Below, one piece after another: positions 59,259 through 64,000 of a DNA stretch of 64,000 nucleotides. Below the pieces are notes generated by a model. The model was not told the DNA's origin, did not search any database, and worked only from the letters and a program-made list of their open reading frames with translations. Source of the DNA: Rhynchopus sp. YZ270_cl-10 (taxonomy: Eukaryota > Euglenozoa > Diplonemea > Diplonemida > Diplonemidae); NCBI GenBank assembly GCA_964035575.1, contig OZ037912.1:1212460-1276459 (forward strand). The letters are read 5' to 3'. The position numbers were made by a program, and so were the translations under genes. Positions within the stretch are counted from its first letter, which is position 1. Every line of letters begins with the position of its first letter.

Positions 59259-61720
59259 ACTAGAAGAAAGCTCGCTAAAATGTAGGAGGCTGGTGTGGTT
59301 GTGAACAGAATTTTTTTTTTATTGTATGAAGGTTTTGCATTTTTACAAATGTGAAAGCCGAAAAAATTGAATAGAAAAATGAATTGAACTTGGCTCACCC
59401 CTCATTTCTCTTTTCATAGCATTTGTGTACTCACACACCAAAAACAGGTGAACTATTTCTCAAAAAACTATGAACACCATGAAGATTAAGCACACAAAAA
59501 AGCCCTATTGTCTCCAACATTTCCATCAAAGATTTTTTCTGACTTTCAAATTATTTAAAAATTGTGAATATTTTGTGTGTTGCTTTTTTTATATTGTTGT
59601 ATTTTTGGGATTTTGTTGATTGCATAAAAAAAGAAAAAAAGGTTATCATAAGTTATTAATTGGAGTTTTGACTATATCTTGTGATGGATAAATCAAACTG
59701 TTTTTGTGGAGTTTGTTTAGTTTAAAAAAAATCAATTAGTTTGGAAATTGTCAGATACTTTTTGACCGGTTTCAGGTTACCGGTTTCATCAGCAGTTTTG
59801 TTGTTTTTTTCTTCCCAGCCGGAGGTAATCTCTTGTGATGAAGAAGTATTTTTGTCTTGGATTGAAAAAAATAAGGAAATAGGTTAAAACATAGCTTAAA
59901 CAAAAGAAAGACTACACCTTGAAGAAGGCGCTCACTTTGGCCGGTGAGAGTATTGTCATGCCACAAAAATAAAGATCAAAAAAAGAAAAAAAGGGAAAAC
60001 AGAATATTTCTGTAGTAAAAACGCACAAAAGAATCGATCCACCTAGTTTTCCAGTTGTAAATTACTTACCAATCAACCCAACTGTCCTACAGGAACTTAC
60101 ACAAAAACCAAAAAAACATGTAAAAACTGATACATGCATTTTAGGTCAAAAATACCCATTTCTCAGCGCAAATTGACCCCATCACTGCACGCACAGACTC
60201 CGGAGAGCCAAAATCAAAATTTTTTTTTTTCGATTTTTTGTAGGCAAAAATTGGTGGGAAAATTTTTTTTGGTCAAAAATCCTGGTTTTTGGGTCTCATA
60301 CATGTGTATGACCAAATTTCAGGTGGTCAAAAGTGGAGTCTGACCCCCATGTCCAGGTTATGGAAATGTCCTATGAAGCCATTGCCGAAGGAATTTTGTA
60401 CTTTTGAGCATCAGAAATTAGGTACTGACCAAAAAACCCACACAAAACCCAAAAACACCAAAAATCATGTAAAAACTGATACATGCATTTTAGGTCAAAA
60501 ATACCCATTTCTCAGCGCAAATTGACCCCACCACAGCACGCACAGACTCCGGAGAGCCAAAATCAAAATTTTTTTTTTTCGATTTTTTGTAGGCAAAAAT
60601 TGGTGGGAAAATTTTTTTTGGTCAAAAATCCTGGTTTTTGGGTCTCATACATGTGTATGACCAAATTTCAGGTGGTCAAAAGTGGAGTCTGACCCCCATG
60701 TCCAGGTTATGGAAATGTCCTATGAAGCCATTGCCGAAGGAATTTTGTACTTTTGAGCATCAGAAATTAGGTACTGACCAAAAAACCCACACAAAACCCA
60801 AAAACACCAAAAATCATGTAAAAACTGATACATGCATTTTAGGTCAAAAATACCCATTTCTCAGCGCAAATTGACCCCACCACAGCACGCACAGACTCCG
60901 GAGAGCCAAAATCAAAAATTTTTTTTTTCGATTTTTTGTAGGCAAAAATTGCTGGGAAATTTTTTTTGGTCAAAAATCCTGGTTTTTGGGTCTCATACAT
61001 GTGTATGACCAAATTTTAGGTGGTCAAAAGTGGAGTCTGACCCCCATGTCCAGGTTATGGAAATGTCCTATGAAGCCATTCCCGAAGGAATTTTGTACTT
61101 TTGAGCATCAGAAATTAGGTACTGAAAAATTTTTCCACACAAATTTGACCTGGTACTCAAGGTCAATTTGACCTTGGGTTTTCTCTCAGGGTCTTGTGAC
61201 CAATTTTAATCATGTTAAAATGGAATCTGACCCCCATGTCCAGGTCATAAAAATGCCCAATGAGTCATTTAAAGCCACTGATTTGACCTTTTGAGCAGTT
61301 GTAGTTATATGTGGCCCAATTTTCCCAGCCAGAAAATGACCCCAAAAATCACGAAAAAAAATATTTTCAAGCCGATACTCTTACACACCTAAATTTGGCC
61401 CTAAGTGTCAAAAGTGGGCCTCCAGGGTCGCAATAGCCTCATTTTATGGGGATACTGGCCATATTTCATGGTTATCTCGTTTTTTGAAATTTTTATAACA
61501 TATACACCCAGTACCTCAGAAACACAAAATATCGCAATTTTACTCACAAAAATAGCCGTGAAATGCCGCACACATTTTAGATATTCCCAGATCCTGGGGA
61601 CTGAGGCCCCCGGTCGGGGCTGTCGTTTCTGGGCCCCATACTACTGGAGTATCATATCAGAATCACTCGGAAGTAGCAAACCGCCATGAAAGATGAGATG
61701 CCAAAAGCAAGCCCTCTATT
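59259..61720 (+). mobile_element. Internal-deletion derivative of H2 (H3, non-autonomous)
   Basis: The first about 232 bp match 48898-49129 base for base as far as I can see (through ATGAACACCATGAAGATTAAG). The sequence then jumps to what is 57321 in H2 (CACACAAAAAAGCCC), inside the last OTU exon, and continues through the 3' tail. About 8.2 kb is missing, and AAG/AG occurs at both breakpoints. The tail has three copies of the 349-bp unit (60130, 60479, 60828) and ends TATTCCG directly against the final array, without TAATAACTAG. It has no coding capacity and would rely on Rep from another copy. Confidence 0.85.
60130..61133 (+). repeat. Three tandem 349-bp units in the H3 tail
   Basis: Each unit starts TACATGCATTTTAGGTCAAA and includes TTGACCCCA.CAC.GCACGC, CGGAGAGCCAAAATCAAA and GGAGTCTGACCCCCATGTCC. 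The first two are full length (349 bp); the third ends early, as the last unit does in H2. Identity between units is very high. Confidence 0.9.
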
Positions 61721-64000
61721 CCGCAAACCCGCAAACCCGTAAACCCGCAAACCCGCAAACCCGCAAACCCGCAAACCCGCAAACCCGCAAACCCGCAAAC
61801 CCGCAAACCCGCAAACCCGCAAACCCGTAAACCCGCAAACCCGCAAACCCGCAAACCCGCAAACCCGTAAACCCGCAAACCCGCAAACCCGCAAACCCGC
61901 AAACCCGCAAACCCGCAAACCCGCAAACCCGCAAACCCGCAAACCCGCAAACCCGCAAACCCGCAAACCCGCAAACCCGCAAACCCGCAAACCCGCAAAC
62001 CCGCAAACCCGCAAACCCGCAAACCCGCAAACCCGCAAACCCGCAAACCCGCAAACCCGCAAACCCGCAAACCCGCAAACCCGCAAACCCGCAAACCCGC
62101 AAACCCGCAAACCCGCAAACCCGCAAACCCGCAAACCCGCAAACCCGCAAACCCGCAAACCCGCAAACCCGCAAACCCGCAAACCCGCAAACCCGCAAAC
62201 CCGCAAACCCGCAAACCCGCAAACCCGCAAACCCGCAAACCCGCAAACCCGCAAACCCGCAAACCCGCAAACCCGCAAACCCGCAAACCCGCAAACCCGC
62301 AAACCCGCAAACCCGCAAACCCGCAAACCCGCAAACCCGCAAACCCGCAAACCCGCAAACCCGCAAACCCGCAAACCCGCAAACCCGCAAACCCGCAAAC
62401 CCGCAAACCCGCAAACCCGCAAACCCGCAAACCCGCAAACCCGCAAACCCGCAAACCCGCAAACCCGCAAACCCGCAAACCCGCAAACCCGCAAACCCGC
62501 AAACCCGCAAACCCGCAAACCCGCAAACCCGCAAACCCGCAAACCCGCAAACCCGCAAACCCGCAAACCCGCAAACCCGCAAACCCGCAAACCCGCAAAC
62601 CCGCAAACCCGCAAACCCGCAAACCCGCAAACCCGCAAACCCGCAAACCCGCAAACCCGCAAACCCGCAAACCCGCAAACCCGCAAACCCGCAAACCCGC
62701 AAACCCGCAAACCCGCAAACCCGCAAACCCGCAAACCCGCAAACCCGCAAACCCGCAAACCCGCAAACCCGCAAACCCGCAAACCCGCAAACCCGCAAAC
62801 CCGCAAACCCGCAAACCCGCAAACCCGCAAACCCGCAAACCCGCAAACCCGCAAACCCGCAAACCCGCAAACCCGCAAACCCGCAAACCCGCAAACCCGC
62901 AAACCCGCAAACCCGCAAACCCGCAAACCCGCAAACCCGCAAACCCGCAAACCCGCAAACCCGCAAACCCGCAAACCCGCAAACCCGCAAACCCGCAAAC
63001 CCGCAAACCCGCAAACCCGCAAACCCGCAAACCCGCAAACCCGCAAACCCGCAAACCCGCAAACCCGCAAACCCGCAAACCCGCAAACCCGCAAACCCGC
63101 AAACCCGCAAACCCGCAAACCCGCAAACCCGCAAACCCGCAAACCCGCAAACCCGCAAACCCGCAAACCCGCAAACCCGCAAACCCGCAAACCCGCAAAC
63201 CCGCAAACCCGCAAACCCGCAAACCCGCAAACCCGCAAACCCGCAAACCCGCAAACCCGCAAACCCGCAAACCCGCAAACCCGCAAACCCGCAAACCCGC
63301 AAACCCGCAAACCCGCAAACCCGCAAACCCGCAAACCCGCAAACCCGCAAACCCGCAAACCCGCAAACCCGCAAACCCGCAAACCCGCAAACCCGCAAAC
63401 CCGCAAACCCGCAAACCCGCAAACCCGCAAACCCGCAAACCCGCAAACCCGCAAACCCGCAAACCCCCGCAAACCCGCAAACCCGCAAACCCGCAAACCC
63501 GCAAACCCGCAAACCCGCAAACCCGCAACCCGCAAACCCGCAAACCCGCAAACCCGCAAACCCGCAAACCCGCAAACCCGCAAACCCGCAAACCCGCAAA
63601 CCCGCAAACCCGCAACCCGCAAACCCGCAAACCCGCAAACCCGCAAACCCGCAAACCGCAAACCCGCAAACCCCCGCAAAACCCGCAAACCCGCAAACCC
63701 GCAAACCGCAAACCCGCAAACCCCGCAAACCCGCAAACCCGCAAACCGCAAACCCGCAAACCCGGCAAACCGCAACCCGCAAACCCGCAAACCCGCAAAC
63801 CCGCAAACCCGCAAACCCGCAAACCCGCAACCCGCAAACCCGCAAACCCGCAAACCCGCAACCCGCAAACCCGCAAACCCGCAAAACCCGCAACCCCGCA
63901 AACCCGCAAACCCGCAAACCCGCAAACCCCGCAAACCCGCAAACCCGCAAACCCCGCAAACCCGCAAACCCGCAAACCCGCAAACCCGCAAACCGCAAAC
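61721..64000. repeat. AAACCCGC array, about 285 copies, reaching the window end
   Basis: 2.28 kb. Three AAACCCGT variants lie in the first 150 bp, then about 1.6 kb is uniform, and from about 63465 to the end units vary in length (2-4 A, 2-5 C). All six frames stay open through the uniform part, giving apparent minus-strand proteins of up to 779 residues (GFAGLRVC cycles) with no biological support. Confidence 0.95.

Noticed and set aside
57963-61171. Repeated 69-111-codon frames (MHFRSKIPISQRK..., MGLIHVYDQ...)
   Set aside because: They recur only because the 349-bp unit is tandemly repeated; small indels between units change their ends, and there is no start context or domain.
61652-63991. 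Minus-strand ORFs of 760-779 codons (GFAGLRVC cycles)
   Set aside because: They are translations of the AAACCCGC array; all three minus frames are open equally and give the same cyclic peptide.
61721-64000. A telomere at the right end
   Set aside because: A telomere at the right end should have its G-rich strand running 5' to 3' towards the end on the + strand. Here the + strand is C-rich, and the same unit occurs at many internal places next to mobile elements.
42250-64000. Virus-like or LTR-bearing elements in the repeat-rich right third
   Set aside because: I found no reverse transcriptase, integrase, capsid or long direct terminal repeats. The repeats are explained by Helitron-class ends, TIR elements and simple arrays.
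1-64000. tRNA, rRNA or CRISPR loci
   Set aside because: No T-arm consensus with a cloverleaf, no rRNA core sequence, and no repeat-spacer pattern with unique spacers was seen on either strand by reading.

Overview
The window comes from a nuclear genome of a unicellular eukaryote. Genes contain short GT-AG introns, coding DNA is GC-rich against AT-rich spacers full of A and T runs, and the families present are eukaryotic: casein kinase 1, ankyrin proteins, a multi-domain cyclase-like receptor and a DUF4116-type repeat protein. I cannot place the lineage from sequence alone. Eleven of the thirteen introns I could model start with GTATG.

Layout. The left part (1-10,400) has the end of an acidic-tailed protein gene, then about 9.7 kb of spacer with short-period arrays, small inverted-repeat elements, two fragments of one decayed gene family and a foldback element built of one short word. 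A gene cluster on the + strand follows: a ubiquitin-like/DUF4116/alpha-beta-hydrolase fusion (10,422-13,854), an ankyrin protein (14,017-14,592), a broken BspA-type leucine-rich-repeat gene (15,147-16,190), a large cyclase-like receptor (16,846-21,696) and a six-exon casein kinase 1 (23,408-25,403).

From 25.4 to 35.4 kb there is no convincing host gene. This stretch is a museum of palindromic elements: foldbacks made of one short word and its complement, a 1.17-kb near-perfect palindrome, tandem palindromic units and two tandem terminal-inverted-repeat (TIR) elements. An unknown two-exon gene (35,468-36,935) is followed by a 1.29-kb element with TIRs of about 440 bp and an ankyrin gene fragment (39,321-40,574) that runs into 39 exact copies of a 13-bp repeat.

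From 42 kb to the end the window is dominated by Helitron-class (rolling-circle) elements. The best copy (48,898-59,210) carries a coiled-coil/zinc-finger gene and a large zinc finger-Rep-helicase gene whose C-terminus, joined through short introns, is an OTU cysteine protease domain. This places it nearest the Helentron/Helitron2 branch. A truncated older relative (43,997-46,369) lies upstream, and an internal-deletion derivative (59,259-61,720) lies immediately downstream. These elements sit head to tail, and an array of the 8-bp unit AAACCCGC lies at every boundary, with 6 to about 285 copies. The window ends inside the longest of these arrays.

The host genes look independent of each other; I see no operon-like or pathway logic. 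The coordinated part is the mobile DNA: autonomous copy, deletion derivative, shared ends, shared arrays and host-style introns.
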